Shown here piece by piece: positions 52,917 to 61,645 of a stretch of 64,000 nt of DNA. This DNA is from Alistipes senegalensis JC50 (lineage in GTDB: Bacteria > Bacteroidota > Bacteroidia > Bacteroidales > Rikenellaceae), in contig NZ_CP102252.1 of NCBI RefSeq assembly GCF_025145645.1, forward strand, positions 1,550,001-1,614,000, given 5' to 3'. The position numbers and the translations under genes were made by a program. How positions within the stretch are numbered: the first letter of the stretch is position 1; every line of letters starts with the position of its first letter. Under the pieces are notes generated by a model. It saw only the letters and a program-made list of their open reading frames with translations. It did no database searches and had not been told where the DNA came from.

Positions 52917-53890
52917 AACGACTCTTTGCAATAGCGCTTCTTTTCACGGCCCTCGCCGCCCGGGCGCAGAACACGCCCACCGTCACGGCGCGCGTCGAGC
53001 CCGACAGCATCCTGATCGGCGACCGCTTCGACTACATCATCGACGTGGAAAAAGACCTGGTGCAGGTGGTGGAGTTCCCCGAGTTCGACCCCCGCGACGG
53101 CAAGATCGAACTGGTCGAAAACTGCCCCGTGGACACGCTCGAACGCGACGGACGCCGGCTGAAACTGCGCAAGCGCTACCGGCTGGCGGCTTTCGACGAA
53201 GGCAAGTACAACCTCGGCGCGGCGCAGGTGCTCTACGCCGACAAGAACATCCTCGACACGCTCCGCAGCCGCGATTCGGTCTATCTGGAGGTGGCGACGT
53301 TCCAGATCGACTCCACGTCGCAGTCGATCTACGACCTCAAACCGCAGAAGACCCTGCCGTTCCGCTTCCGCGAGATCAAGGGCTACGTGACGTGGGGCAT
53401 CCTGATCCTGCTGATTCTGCTGGCCGGAGCCTATGCGCTCCAACGCTGGCTCGCCAGCCGCGGCAAGGGCTTCGGGGATCTCTTCAAACCCGCTCCGCCG
53501 CTGCCTCCGCACGTGGCGGCCATTCAGGCGCTCGAAGCGCTCCACCACCAGAAACTGTGGCAGAACAACCGTCACAAACAGTATTATTCGGGGCTGACGG
53601 ACATCCTGCGCACCTACATCGCCGCCCGCTGGGGCTTCGGCGCCATGGAGATGACCTCCGACGAGATCATCGAAACCATGCGGCAGGAGGAGCTGCCCGA
53701 CAAGGCGCGGATGGACCTCACGGCCATTCTACGGGACGCCGATCTGGTGAAGTTCGCCAAGGCGACGCCCGAGGCCGAGCAGAACGAAGCCGACTACCTG
53801 AAAGCCTACTATTTCGTCGAGGAGACGAAAGTAGCCGAAGAATCTCCGGCCGAGACCGAAGATTCCCCGGCAATTAAAAATGAAAAATGA
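52913..53890 (+). CDS. Membrane protein of the bat operon (DUF4381-like)
   Basis: The ATG at 52913 overlaps the DUF58 stop and gives a signal peptide (MKRLFAIALLFTALAARAQ) and 325 aa. A periplasmic beta-rich domain (TARVEPDSILIGDRFDYIID) precedes one membrane helix near 162-180 (YVTWGILILLILLAGAYAL), and a cytoplasmic helical region follows (YSGLTDILRTYIAARWGFGA). In Bacteroidota bat operons a protein of this build sits between DUF58 and batA. The last residues (AIKNEK) come from an AT-rich repeat at the gene junction, so the native C-terminus may have been extended. Confidence 0.75.
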   Translation: MKRLFAIALLFTALAARAQNTPTVTARVEPDSILIGDRFDYIIDVEKDLVQVVEFPEFDPRDGKIELVENCPVDTLERDGRRLKLRKRYRLAAFDEGKYNLGAAQVLYADKNILDTLRSRDSVYLEVATFQIDSTSQSIYDLKPQKTLPFRFREIKGYVTWGILILLILLAGAYALQRWLASRGKGFGDLFKPAPPLPPHVAAIQALEALHHQKLWQNNRHKQYYSGLTDILRTYIAARWGFGAMEMTSDEIIETMRQEELPDKARMDLTAILRDADLVKFAKATPEAEQNEADYLKAYYFVEETKVAEESPAETEDSPAIKNEK

Positions 53891-53903
53891 AAAATTAAAA
53901 ATG
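53872..53903. repeat. AT-rich tandem repeat at a gene junction
   Basis: The tract consists of repeated AAAAATG and AAAATTA units, in strong contrast to the GC-rich genes on both sides. It supplies the last codons of the upstream gene and up to seven codons at the start of the TPR gene. It offers two in-frame ATG starts (53880 and 53901). Confidence 0.7.
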
Positions 53904-54677
53904 CATAGGCTTCTATACATTTTCCTGTTTCTCCTTACATCTGCCGGGGCTCAAGCCCAACAGATGCCCGAGCGTTCGCTGGTGCGCAAAGGCACCCGGC
54001 AGTACAACAAGGGCAACTACGAGCAGGCGATAAGCCGCTACGAGCAAGCCTTGCAGGCCGTTGCAGGACAGTTCGAGGCGACTTACGACCTCGGGAACGC
54101 TCTCTACAAGGCCGAGCGGTTCGACCGCGCCGAGCAGACCATGCAGCAGGCCGCGGCCGACTCGCTGCGCACGGACACGGAACGCGCCGAGGCGTTCTAC
54201 AACCTCGGGAACGCCCAGTTCAAACAGCAGAAGTACAAGGAGGCGCTCGAAAGTTACAAGCAGTCGCTGCGTCTGAACCCCTCGGACATGGAGGCCAAAT
54301 ACAACTACGCCTACACAAAGCGTCTGCTCGACGAGAACAAGGACGGCGGCGGAGGCGGCAACGACGACAAGGATCAGAACAAGGACCAGAACCAGCAGAA
54401 CAAAGATCGGAATCAGCAAAACCAGGATCAGCAGAATAAAGATCAGCAGAACAAGGATCAGAAAGGCGATCCGAAAGACCGGCAGGGCGACGGGAAACAG
54501 GACCCGCAGGATAACAAGGGCGACAAGGGCGACCAGCAGGGTCAGCCGACGCCTTCGGGCATTTCGCCGCAGGAGCAGCAACAGATGCTCGACGCCATCC
54601 AGGCCCAGGAGGACAAGACCCAGGAGAAGCTGAAGGAGAAACAGGGCGTGGTGGTACGAGGAAAGAAAAACTGGTAA
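53880..54677 (+). CDS. TPR protein of the bat operon (BatC-like)
   Basis: The frame begins at 53880, but the ATG at 53901 (MHRLLYIFLFLLTSAGAQA) gives the better signal peptide. Residues about 30-150 contain TPR units (RKGTRQYNKGNYEQAISRYE, AEAFYNLGNAQFKQQKYKEA). They are followed by a long low-complexity Asp/Gln/Asn/Lys-rich tail (DQNKDQNQQNKDRNQQ and similar) and a helical end (SPQEQQQMLDAIQAQEDKTQ). BatC of Bacteroides fragilis is a comparable TPR protein. It stands before batA here, while the usual order places it after batB. Confidence 0.8.
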   Translation: MKNEKLKMHRLLYIFLFLLTSAGAQAQQMPERSLVRKGTRQYNKGNYEQAISRYEQALQAVAGQFEATYDLGNALYKAERFDRAEQTMQQAAADSLRTDTERAEAFYNLGNAQFKQQKYKEALESYKQSLRLNPSDMEAKYNYAYTKRLLDENKDGGGGGNDDKDQNKDQNQQNKDRNQQNQDQQNKDQQNKDQKGDPKDRQGDGKQDPQDNKGDKGDQQGQPTPSGISPQEQQQMLDAIQAQEDKTQEKLKEKQGVVVRGKKNW

Positions 54678-54684
54678 AACGTAA

Positions 54685-55677
54685 ATGATTATGCATTTTG
54701 CTTCGCCATATTACCTCTGGTTGCTGACGCTCCTCGTGCCGATGATCGGCTACTATGTCTGGCGCACGCTCCAGGGCGGGGCCGCGATCCGCATTTCGAG
54801 CGTCGCCGGCGTCGTGCGCGCCCCCAAAACCGTGCGCTACTACCTGCGCCACCTGCCGTTCGCGCTGCGTGCGGCGGCTTTCGCGCTGCTCGTAGTGGCG
54901 CTGGCGCGTCCGCAGGATGTCGAACAGAACGTCCGCACCAACACCGAGGGTATCGACATCATGCTGGCCATCGACGTGTCGGGGTCGATGCTGGCCCGCG
55001 ACTTCAAACCCGACCGCATCACGGCCGCCAAGGAGGTGGCCGGGTCGTTCATCGCCGACCGCTACGGCGACCGCATCGGTCTGGTGGCGTTCGCCGGCGA
55101 AGCCTTCACGCAAAGCCCCCTGACCACCGACCAAAGCACCCTCCAGACCCTGCTGGCCCGCATCCGCAGCGGACTGATCGAGGACGGCACGGCCATCGGC
55201 AACGGACTGGCCACGGCGATCAACCGCCTGCGGGAGAGCGAAGCCAAATCGAAGGTCATCATCCTGCTGACCGACGGCGTGAACAACCGGGGCGAGATCG
55301 CGCCGCTCACGGCCGCGGAGATCGCCAAGGCGCAGGGCATCCGGGTCTACACGATCGGCGTGGGCACCGAAGGCATGGCCCCCTACCCGGCCATCGACAT
55401 GTTCGGCAACATCACCTTCGTCAACCAGAAGGTCGAGATCGACGAAAAGACGCTGACGGCGATCTCCGACATGACCGGAGGCAAGTATTTCCGCGCCACG
55501 GACAAAGCCAAGCTGAAGGCCATTTACGACGAGATCAACCAGCTCGAAAAGAGCAAGGTCGAGGTGACCGAGCACGTCTCCTACCACGAACTGTACCTCG
55601 CATGGGTACTGGCGGCCCTGGGGCTGCTGCTGGCCGAATTCCTGCTGGCGAACCTCGTCCTGAAACGAATACCGTAA
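54685..55677 (+). CDS. batA: BatA-type von Willebrand factor A membrane protein
   Basis: The 330-aa product has an N-terminal helix (YYLWLLTLLVPMIGYYVW), a second helix near 57-73, a von Willebrand A domain with the MIDAS motif DVSGS (97-101), and a final membrane helix (LYLAWVLAALGLLLAEFLLA). The predicted topology places the vWA domain in the periplasm. Bat proteins were linked to aerotolerance in Bacteroides fragilis and are thought to form an envelope complex with MoxR. ATG at codon 3 is an alternative start. Confidence 0.92.
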   Translation: MIMHFASPYYLWLLTLLVPMIGYYVWRTLQGGAAIRISSVAGVVRAPKTVRYYLRHLPFALRAAAFALLVVALARPQDVEQNVRTNTEGIDIMLAIDVSGSMLARDFKPDRITAAKEVAGSFIADRYGDRIGLVAFAGEAFTQSPLTTDQSTLQTLLARIRSGLIEDGTAIGNGLATAINRLRESEAKSKVIILLTDGVNNRGEIAPLTAAEIAKAQGIRVYTIGVGTEGMAPYPAIDMFGNITFVNQKVEIDEKTLTAISDMTGGKYFRATDKAKLKAIYDEINQLEKSKVEVTEHVSYHELYLAWVLAALGLLLAEFLLANLVLKRIP

Positions 55678-55690
55678 AAGATCATTTCCC

Positions 55691-56716
55691 ATGTTCCGTT
55701 TCGCAAATCCGCAATATCTCTGGCTGCTGCTGGCCGTTCCGGCGCTCGTCGCGCTGTACGCGCTCGCCGCGCGCAGCCGCCGCAAACGGCTCGCACGCTT
55801 CGGAAATCCCGCCATCCTCGAAGAGCTGATGCCCGAGGTCTCGACCGGACGCACGGCTTTCAAGTTCATCCTCTTCTGCACCGCCGTCGCGCTGCTCGTG
55901 CTGGCCGCGGCGCGCCCGCAGTTCGGCTCGAAACTCCGCGAGGAGAAGGCGCAGGGAATCGAGATGATGCTCACCATCGACGTATCGAACTCGATGCTGG
56001 CCGAGGATTTCCAGCCCAACCGCCTCGAAAGGACCAAATACGCCATCGGCAAACTCTTCGAAGGGTTGCAGCAGGACCGCGTGGGACTGGTGGTCTTCGC
56101 AGGCGAACCGAAGGTGCAGCTGCCGATCACCTCCGACTACCGCATGGCCCGGGCCTTCGCCCGGCGGATCGACCCCTCGCTGGTGTCGGTGCAGGGAACG
56201 GCCATCGGCAAGGCGCTGGAACAGGCCCTGCTGTCGTTCTCGGGCGACACGGAGGAGAGCCACGGACGGGTCATCATCCTCATCACCGACGGCGAGAACC
56301 ACGATGACGACGCCATCGCCGTCGCCGAGCGCGCCGCACAGATGGGCGTCAAGATCTTCACCATCGGCATCGGCACCCCCGAAGGCGCCCCGATCCAGAT
56401 CGGCGGGGAGTTCATCAAGGACGAGACGGGCGAAATGGTCGTCTCGAAGCTCAACGAAGAGATGCTGGCCCGAATCGCCGACATCACGGGCGGCGCCTAC
56501 GTGCGCTCGTCGAAACAGTCGATCGGCCTCGACGAGATCGTCAAGGCGATCAACGAGATGGAGCAGACCGAATTGTCGATGGTCCGCTTCGAGGAGTTCA
56601 ACGAACAGTATCAATACCTGCTTATCGCTGCGCTGGTCCTGCTGCTGCTGGAGTTCCTCATGCTCGACCGCCGCAACCCGCTGCTGGCGCACCTGAACAT
56701 CTTCCGCGAAAAATAA
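55691..56716 (+). CDS. batB: BatB-type von Willebrand factor A membrane protein
   Basis: The 341-aa product is a paralogue of BatA. It has the same layout: N-terminal helices (YLWLLLAVPALVALYALA and FILFCTAVALLVLAAA), vWA domain with MIDAS DVSNS at 97-101, and a C-terminal membrane helix (YLLIAALVLLLLEFLM). Gly-to-Asn at the fourth MIDAS position is a small difference from BatA. It ends the operon; no batD or batE follows, the next gene being the RNase P RNA. Confidence 0.92.
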   Translation: MFRFANPQYLWLLLAVPALVALYALAARSRRKRLARFGNPAILEELMPEVSTGRTAFKFILFCTAVALLVLAAARPQFGSKLREEKAQGIEMMLTIDVSNSMLAEDFQPNRLERTKYAIGKLFEGLQQDRVGLVVFAGEPKVQLPITSDYRMARAFARRIDPSLVSVQGTAIGKALEQALLSFSGDTEESHGRVIILITDGENHDDDAIAVAERAAQMGVKIFTIGIGTPEGAPIQIGGEFIKDETGEMVVSKLNEEMLARIADITGGAYVRSSKQSIGLDEIVKAINEMEQTELSMVRFEEFNEQYQYLLIAALVLLLLEFLMLDRRNPLLAHLNIFREK

Positions 56717-56771
56717 CCCCGCGAAATGCGGAACGCACGCCGGATGAAGCGGATATTGCGAAATTTTTGCT

Positions 56772-56779
56772 TACCTTTG
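56772..56779 (+). promoter_or_regulatory. -7 promoter box of rnpB (TACCTTTG)
   Basis: TACCTTTG fits TAnnTTTG and lies five bases before the predicted RNA 5' end. A TTG around 56755 could serve as the -33 element. Confidence 0.65.
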
Positions 56780-56784
56780 CCGCG

Positions 56785-57142
56785 GCAGGTCCGCTCTGTC
56801 GCTGCCGGCCGCAGGCCGGGAGAGGAAAGTCCGGGCAACGCAGAGCACCACGCAGGCTAACGACCTGACAGCCGTGAGGTTGTGGGAGCGTAACAGAGAA
56901 CGACCGCCCGCAGGCGACTGCGGGTAAGGGTGAAAAGGCGGGGTAAGAGCCCACCGCGGGGGCAGCGATGTCGCCCGGCCGTACGTCCCGTGGGTTGCAA
57001 GACCGTGTATACCGGCAGTCAAGGGTTGCTCGCCCGATGCCGGGGGGTAGGTTGCTCGAGGCGGCAGGAGACTGCCGTCCCAGATAAATGACAGGGGCCC
57101 GGGGTTCGCCCCGGGAACAGAACCCGGCTTACAGGGCCTGCA
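56785..57142 (+). ncRNA. rnpB: RNase P RNA, bacterial class A
   Basis: The conserved core is present: GAGGAAAGTCCGGGC (56822-56836), AGATAAATGACA (57082-57093) and the 3' segment ACAGAACCCGGCTTACAGG (57117-57135). The 5' GCAGGTC (56785-56791) pairs with GGCCTGC (57135-57141) to form P1, which sets both ends at about 358 nt. It is the catalytic RNA that matures tRNA 5' ends. It has its own promoter and is followed directly by a terminator. Open frames across it are not genes. Confidence 0.96.
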
Positions 57143-57147
57143 CGCAC

Positions 57148-57177
57148 AAAGGCGCCGCACGATGCGGCGCCTTTTCG
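57148..57177 (+). terminator. Terminator of rnpB
   Basis: GGCGCCGCA (57151-57159) pairs perfectly with TGCGGCGCC (57163-57171) over a three-base loop, flanked by AAA and TTTT. Confidence 0.85.
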
Positions 57178-57193
57178 TTTCGGCGCAGGGAAA

Positions 57194-58456
57194 TCACATC
57201 AGCCCCATGCGCTTGCGGGCGAAGGGCACGACCCACGCCGGGGCCTGCTGCTTCGACAACAGGTCGCGCATGTAGTCCATATAGGGCTCCGCATGGCGGA
57301 AATAACGGTACAAGCCCTCGCAGAGCGAATTCTTGCGGCAGCCGTCGGACCCCGTCTCGAAGCGGTGCTTCGGACACTCGCCCCGGCAAGCGAAGTAATA
57401 TTTGCACCGCAGGCACTCAGCGGGCAGCGCATTGCGCTTGGCAAGGCCGAAATCCACCCGCTTGCGCGAACGGTAGATCTCCGACAACGGAGTTTCGCGG
57501 ATATTGCCCAGTTTGTATTCGGGGTAGACGAAGTGGTCGCACGAATAAACGTCGCCGTTGTGCTCCACGACCAGCGCGTCGCCGCACGTCTCGCCCATCG
57601 AACAGACGCCCGGCTGCACGCCGCACCACTGGGCCAGCGTAGCGTCGAACATCTGCACGTAACAGCGCCCCACGTCGCTCACGACCCATTCGTCGAAGAT
57701 GTCGCACAGGAACTGACCGTAACCCGCGGGCGTGACGGACCATTCGGCCAACCGAGCCCCCTCGCGGTCGGGCGACACGATCAGCGGACGGTGGAAGTCC
57801 GGTTTGTCGATGACATGCTCCACGGCGGGCAGGAACTGCATGTATTTGCTGTGCACCGTGTCGCGGAAGAAGCGGTAGATCTCCCCGCCGCGCCCCTCGC
57901 ACAACCGGTTCACCACGCTCAGCGTATTGTACTCCACGCCGCTGCGCTGGAACATTCCGATCGTCTGCATCACCCGCTCGAAGGTGGGTTTGCCGCCCTT
58001 CGTCAGGCGGAAGGCGTCGTGAATGTCCTGCGGACCGTCGAGCGAAATGCCCACCAGAAAATTGTTCCCGGCGAAAAGGTCGCACCAAGCCTCATCGACC
58101 AACGTGCCGTTGGTCTGGAGGATGTTCTCGATCCGCTTGCCGTCGGCGTATTTTTGCTGGAAGTCCATCGCCCGGCGGTAGAAATCCACCCCCAGCAGCA
58201 GCGGCTCGCCGCCGTGCCAGCAGAACTGCACCGTATCGACATCGTTGGCCTCGATATACTGCCGGACGTAAAGTTCCAGCAGCTCGTCGCTCATCACGGC
58301 CTGCCGGCCGCCGTACTGCACGGCCTTGTCCAGATAGTAACAGTAATGGCAGTCGAGGTTGCACGCCGAACCGGCAGGCTTGAGCATCGTCGAAAAGGCG
58401 ACCGGACCCGCCTGTTTCTCAGCGTCGCGGAAGGTGAAAATGTCCTTGTTTTTCAT
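57194..58456 (-). CDS. Radical-SAM/SPASM protein, anaerobic sulfatase maturase-like
   Basis: The start is placed at 58456 (MKNKDIFTFRDAEKQAG) since the extra upstream residues in the open frame look non-coding; the product has 420 aa. The radical-SAM cluster motif is Cys32-x3-Cys36-x2-Cys39 (CNLDCHYC), preceded by MLKPAGSA and followed by FCWHGGEPLL. The C-terminal half has the SPASM cysteines (GVCSMGETCGDAL, SCDHFVYPEYKLGN, CLRCKYYFACRGECPKHRF). Such enzymes oxidise a Cys or Ser of sulfatases to formylglycine. No sulfatase gene is in the window, so its targets are elsewhere. Confidence 0.9.
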   Translation of the reverse strand: MKNKDIFTFRDAEKQAGPVAFSTMLKPAGSACNLDCHYCYYLDKAVQYGGRQAVMSDELLELYVRQYIEANDVDTVQFCWHGGEPLLLGVDFYRRAMDFQQKYADGKRIENILQTNGTLVDEAWCDLFAGNNFLVGISLDGPQDIHDAFRLTKGGKPTFERVMQTIGMFQRSGVEYNTLSVVNRLCEGRGGEIYRFFRDTVHSKYMQFLPAVEHVIDKPDFHRPLIVSPDREGARLAEWSVTPAGYGQFLCDIFDEWVVSDVGRCYVQMFDATLAQWCGVQPGVCSMGETCGDALVVEHNGDVYSCDHFVYPEYKLGNIRETPLSEIYRSRKRVDFGLAKRNALPAECLRCKYYFACRGECPKHRFETGSDGCRKNSLCEGLYRYFRHAEPYMDYMRDLLSKQQAPAWVVPFARKRMGLM

Positions 58457-58510
58457 GTCAAGGTTCCGAAATTTACGAATGAAACGGACCGGGGTTCGCA
58501 ATTATTTCGA

Positions 58511-58518
58511 CAAATATA
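58511..58518 (-). promoter_or_regulatory. -7 promoter box of the radical-SAM gene (TATATTTG)
   Basis: TATATTTG on the minus strand fits the consensus 54 bases before the start codon. Confidence 0.45.
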
Positions 58519-58664
58519 GCGATTTGCAGAACCGCATCCTAATTTTCCATAAAAATACGGAAACGGCAGGACAATCGGGACCATTTTATGGTCAAAATTC
58601 ATCGAACGGCGTCCCAATATGCCATAAACATCCGAAAAAAGAGGGACCGAAAGATCTAAATCGC

Positions 58665-58672
58665 TATCTTTG
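58665..58672 (+). promoter_or_regulatory. -7 promoter box of the first beta-barrel gene (TATCTTTG)
   Basis: TATCTTTG fits TAnnTTTG and lies 24 bases before the ATG at 58697; it supports that start over the upstream in-frame ATG at 58670, which overlaps the box. Confidence 0.55.
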
Positions 58673-58696
58673 GCAACCGAACCCCTCCTTAATCCG

Positions 58697-61531
58697 ATGA
58701 ACCCGGGAAAGACATTGCCGCTCTTGCTGTTCTGCCTGCTCTGCGCCGCGACCGCCGCGGCACAGTCCGTCACCGTGCGTTTCCGGGTCGCCGACCGCGC
58801 GACGCGCGATGCGGTGGTGGGTGCCGTCGCCGAACTGCGAAGCCGCACGGACACCGCGGCCGCAGCCCTCTACACCACCTCGGACATCGACGGCCGGGGA
58901 CTCTTCCCCCGTGTGCCGCGAGGCGAATACCGTCTGACCGTCACTTCGCTGGGCTACGACTCGCTGCGCACCGACCTGCGGGTCGGAACGACCGCCGTGA
59001 CGCTCGATTCGCTGTGGCTCGCACCCCGCGCCGAAACCATCGACGACGTGGTGGTCGAGGTTCCGGCGCTCCGGTCGTCGGTCCGCGGCGACACGCTCTC
59101 CTACCGCGCCTCGGCCTACAAGGTGGCGTTCGGGTCGGACGCCGGCTCGCTGATCTCGAAAATGCCCGGACTGGAGATCGCCGACGGGGCGATCGAGGCG
59201 CAGGGCCGCAGCGTGCAGCGCGTCTATGTCGATGGACGCGAATTTTTCGGCAACGACGTGATGTCGGCCGTGCGCAACATCCCGGCCGACATGATCGAGA
59301 GCATCGACATCTACAACACGCAGAGCGACCAGTCGGAATTCACGGGCGTGGACACCGGCGAAGGGGTCACGGCGCTGAACATCGTGACGCTGCCCGACAA
59401 GCGGCGGGGCGCTTTCGGCCGCGTGTTCGGGGCCTACGGCATCCCGGACAAATACATCGGCGGAGGCAACGTCAACATCTTCAACAACGACCGCCGGATC
59501 TCGGTGATCGGTCTGGTGAACAACGTCAGCCGCCAGAACTTCTCGTTCGAGGACATCCTCGGAACCACCGAGGAGGCGGGTTCCCGGACCTCGAACAAGA
59601 ACTTCATGGTGCGCCCGCTGGACGGCATCTCGACCGTGCAGGCCATCGGAATCAATTACAGCGACGACTGGGGCAAGAAAGGCAAGGTCACGGCCAGCTA
59701 CTTCTTCAACCGCACCGACAACCGCAACACCAGCCGCAGCGACAAGCAGACCTTCACCGCATCGGACAAGCTGGTGCTCTACACCGACGAGAACCGTTCG
59801 AAAGCGCTCAACCTCAACCACCGTTTCAATTCGCGCATCGACTACCGGTTTTCGGAGCGCCATTCGATGATGATGCGCACGTCGTTCAGCTTGCAGGACA
59901 ACGACTCGCGCAACGAACTCCTGAGCCGCACGGACAACAAGTTCTCCGACGACGACATCCGCTTCGTCAACCGCCGCCGCAACTTCGGACTGAGCGACAG
60001 CAAGGGATTCAACGTCTCGAACAGCCTGATCTACCGCTACCGCCTGCCGGGCAAAAAGTCGCACAACCTCACGTTCGGCCTCGGGGGCGCCTACCGCTCC
60101 TACGAGCAGTTCAGCTTCCCGCGGCAGTACACCTTCCGCGACCCCGACGACATCGAGTGCGACACCGCGGACTACTCCTCGCGCAACGTCACGCGCACCG
60201 ACCGCGACCAGCCGGGCTACGACGTGAGCGGCAGCGCGAGCTACACCCGGGCGCTCTCGAAGCGGTCGCGCCTGAGCCTCGAATACCGCATCAACTACAC
60301 CGACAACAGCGTGGACCGCAGCACGTTCGTGCTCACCAAGGAGAACGTGTTTCCGGACGAACGCAGCCCGAAGCAGTCCACGGAGTACGACTATGCGTTC
60401 CTGACCCACCGCGTCGGCAGCACCTACCAGTACTATTTCAAGAAGACGAAGGTCGCGGCGACGCTCTACTACCAGCACGCCGAATTCGACAGCGACTACG
60501 CCTTTCCCTACCGCCAGAAGACCGGCGCGTCGTTCGACAACCTGACCTACAACGTGGTGTCGAACATCAGTGTTTCGCGCAACAACACCCTGAAATTCAC
60601 GGCCGTGGGCCGCACGTCGAATCCCCGCGCCACCGACCTGCAAGGCATCGTCAACACCACCAACCGCCAGAACGTCTTCGCCGGAAACCCCCGTCTCGAC
60701 CCGGTCTACACCCACCGGCTGACGGGGCAGTACATCCGCACCAGCCCCAAACGGGGCCGCACGTTCACCGTCTCGGCCGAGGCGGCGATCAGCCCCAACA
60801 CCATCACCGACTCGCTGGTGATCGACACGCCGGATTTCGTCATCGACGACGAAGGGACGCTGCTGGGCGAGGGCAACCAGTTCACCAAGCCGGTGAACCT
60901 CCCGGGATACTGGAGCCTGCGCGCCAGCGTCAACTACGGCATGCCGGTGCGGTGGCTGCGTTCGAACCTCAATTTCCGGGCGGGGGTCTCGACGGGGCGC
61001 ATCCCGAGCATCATCAACGGCGAGCGCAACGAACTGTCGAACAGCTCCTACAACGCCGGGTTGGTGCTGGGCAGCAACATCTCGGAAAGCGTCGATTTCC
61101 GCGTCAGCTACACGGGGCGCTACAACGTGAGCAAGAGCACGTCGCACGTCCGCACGCTGGACAACACCTATTTCAGCCAGACCGCCCGGGCCGAAGCCAC
61201 GTTCGTGGCGTGGAAACGCCTCGTCGTGCGCGCCAACGCCGACTACAACTACTACAAGGGCATCACGGACACGTTCCTCGAAGAGCGGCTGATCTGCAAC
61301 GCCCTGCTGGGCGTGAAACTCTTCCGCAACCGGCTGGGCGAGGTGAGCGTCGGGGTGAACGACCTGCTGGACCAGAACGGCACGACCTTCCGCCGCACGG
61401 TGACGGGCACCACGCTGCGCAACGTGACGAACCTCGGCGTCGGCCGCTACGTCTCGTTCCAGTTCACCTACAACCTGCGCCTCTTCCGCCGCCAGAGCAA
61501 CGCCGTAATGGATGCCCTGCAAGGCAAATAA
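58697..61531 (+). CDS. Outer-membrane beta-barrel protein with regulatory-like N-terminus
   Basis: The ATG at 58697 gives a signal peptide (MNPGKTLPLLLFCLLCAATA) and 944 aa. Residues about 25-110 form a carboxypeptidase-regulatory-like domain (FRVADRATRDAVVGAVAELR, RGEYRLTVTSLGYDSLR). A plug-like domain follows (LISKMPGLEIADGAIEAQG, RVYVDGREFFGND), then a long barrel with alternating strands (SYFFNRTDNRNTSRSDKQTF) up to FQFTYNLRLFRR. It fits the beta-barrel family 3 of TonB-receptor-like proteins without a SusD partner. Cargo is unknown. It is followed by a paralogous gene on the same strand. Confidence 0.85.
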   Translation: MNPGKTLPLLLFCLLCAATAAAQSVTVRFRVADRATRDAVVGAVAELRSRTDTAAAALYTTSDIDGRGLFPRVPRGEYRLTVTSLGYDSLRTDLRVGTTAVTLDSLWLAPRAETIDDVVVEVPALRSSVRGDTLSYRASAYKVAFGSDAGSLISKMPGLEIADGAIEAQGRSVQRVYVDGREFFGNDVMSAVRNIPADMIESIDIYNTQSDQSEFTGVDTGEGVTALNIVTLPDKRRGAFGRVFGAYGIPDKYIGGGNVNIFNNDRRISVIGLVNNVSRQNFSFEDILGTTEEAGSRTSNKNFMVRPLDGISTVQAIGINYSDDWGKKGKVTASYFFNRTDNRNTSRSDKQTFTASDKLVLYTDENRSKALNLNHRFNSRIDYRFSERHSMMMRTSFSLQDNDSRNELLSRTDNKFSDDDIRFVNRRRNFGLSDSKGFNVSNSLIYRYRLPGKKSHNLTFGLGGAYRSYEQFSFPRQYTFRDPDDIECDTADYSSRNVTRTDRDQPGYDVSGSASYTRALSKRSRLSLEYRINYTDNSVDRSTFVLTKENVFPDERSPKQSTEYDYAFLTHRVGSTYQYYFKKTKVAATLYYQHAEFDSDYAFPYRQKTGASFDNLTYNVVSNISVSRNNTLKFTAVGRTSNPRATDLQGIVNTTNRQNVFAGNPRLDPVYTHRLTGQYIRTSPKRGRTFTVSAEAAISPNTITDSLVIDTPDFVIDDEGTLLGEGNQFTKPVNLPGYWSLRASVNYGMPVRWLRSNLNFRAGVSTGRIPSIINGERNELSNSSYNAGLVLGSNISESVDFRVSYTGRYNVSKSTSHVRTLDNTYFSQTARAEATFVAWKRLVVRANADYNYYKGITDTFLEERLICNALLGVKLFRNRLGEVSVGVNDLLDQNGTTFRRTVTGTTLRNVTNLGVGRYVSFQFTYNLRLFRRQSNAVMDALQGK

Positions 61532-61609
61532 TCCACAGTCAGGAGGCCGTGCCCCGGTGTCCGAATCCACTTTTTTGCGGACGGATTGTGCGATTGAAGC
61601 AGAAATTGC

Positions 61610-61617
61610 TATCTTGC
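61610..61617 (+). promoter_or_regulatory. Candidate -7 box (TATCTTGC) of the second beta-barrel gene
   Basis: TATCTTGC differs from TAnnTTTG at one position and lies 28 bases before the TTG start. A TTG at 61586 gives a possible -33 element. A very similar TATCTTGC precedes the GNAT gene. Confidence 0.4.
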
Positions 61618-61645
61618 ATCGCATAACCGCTCTTTTCCGCCTGAC

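Noticed and set aside
56771..57642. Open frames over the RNase P RNA on both strands
   Set aside because: The conserved RNase P RNA core, P1 pairing, promoter and terminator explain the interval; the frames encode no recognisable protein.
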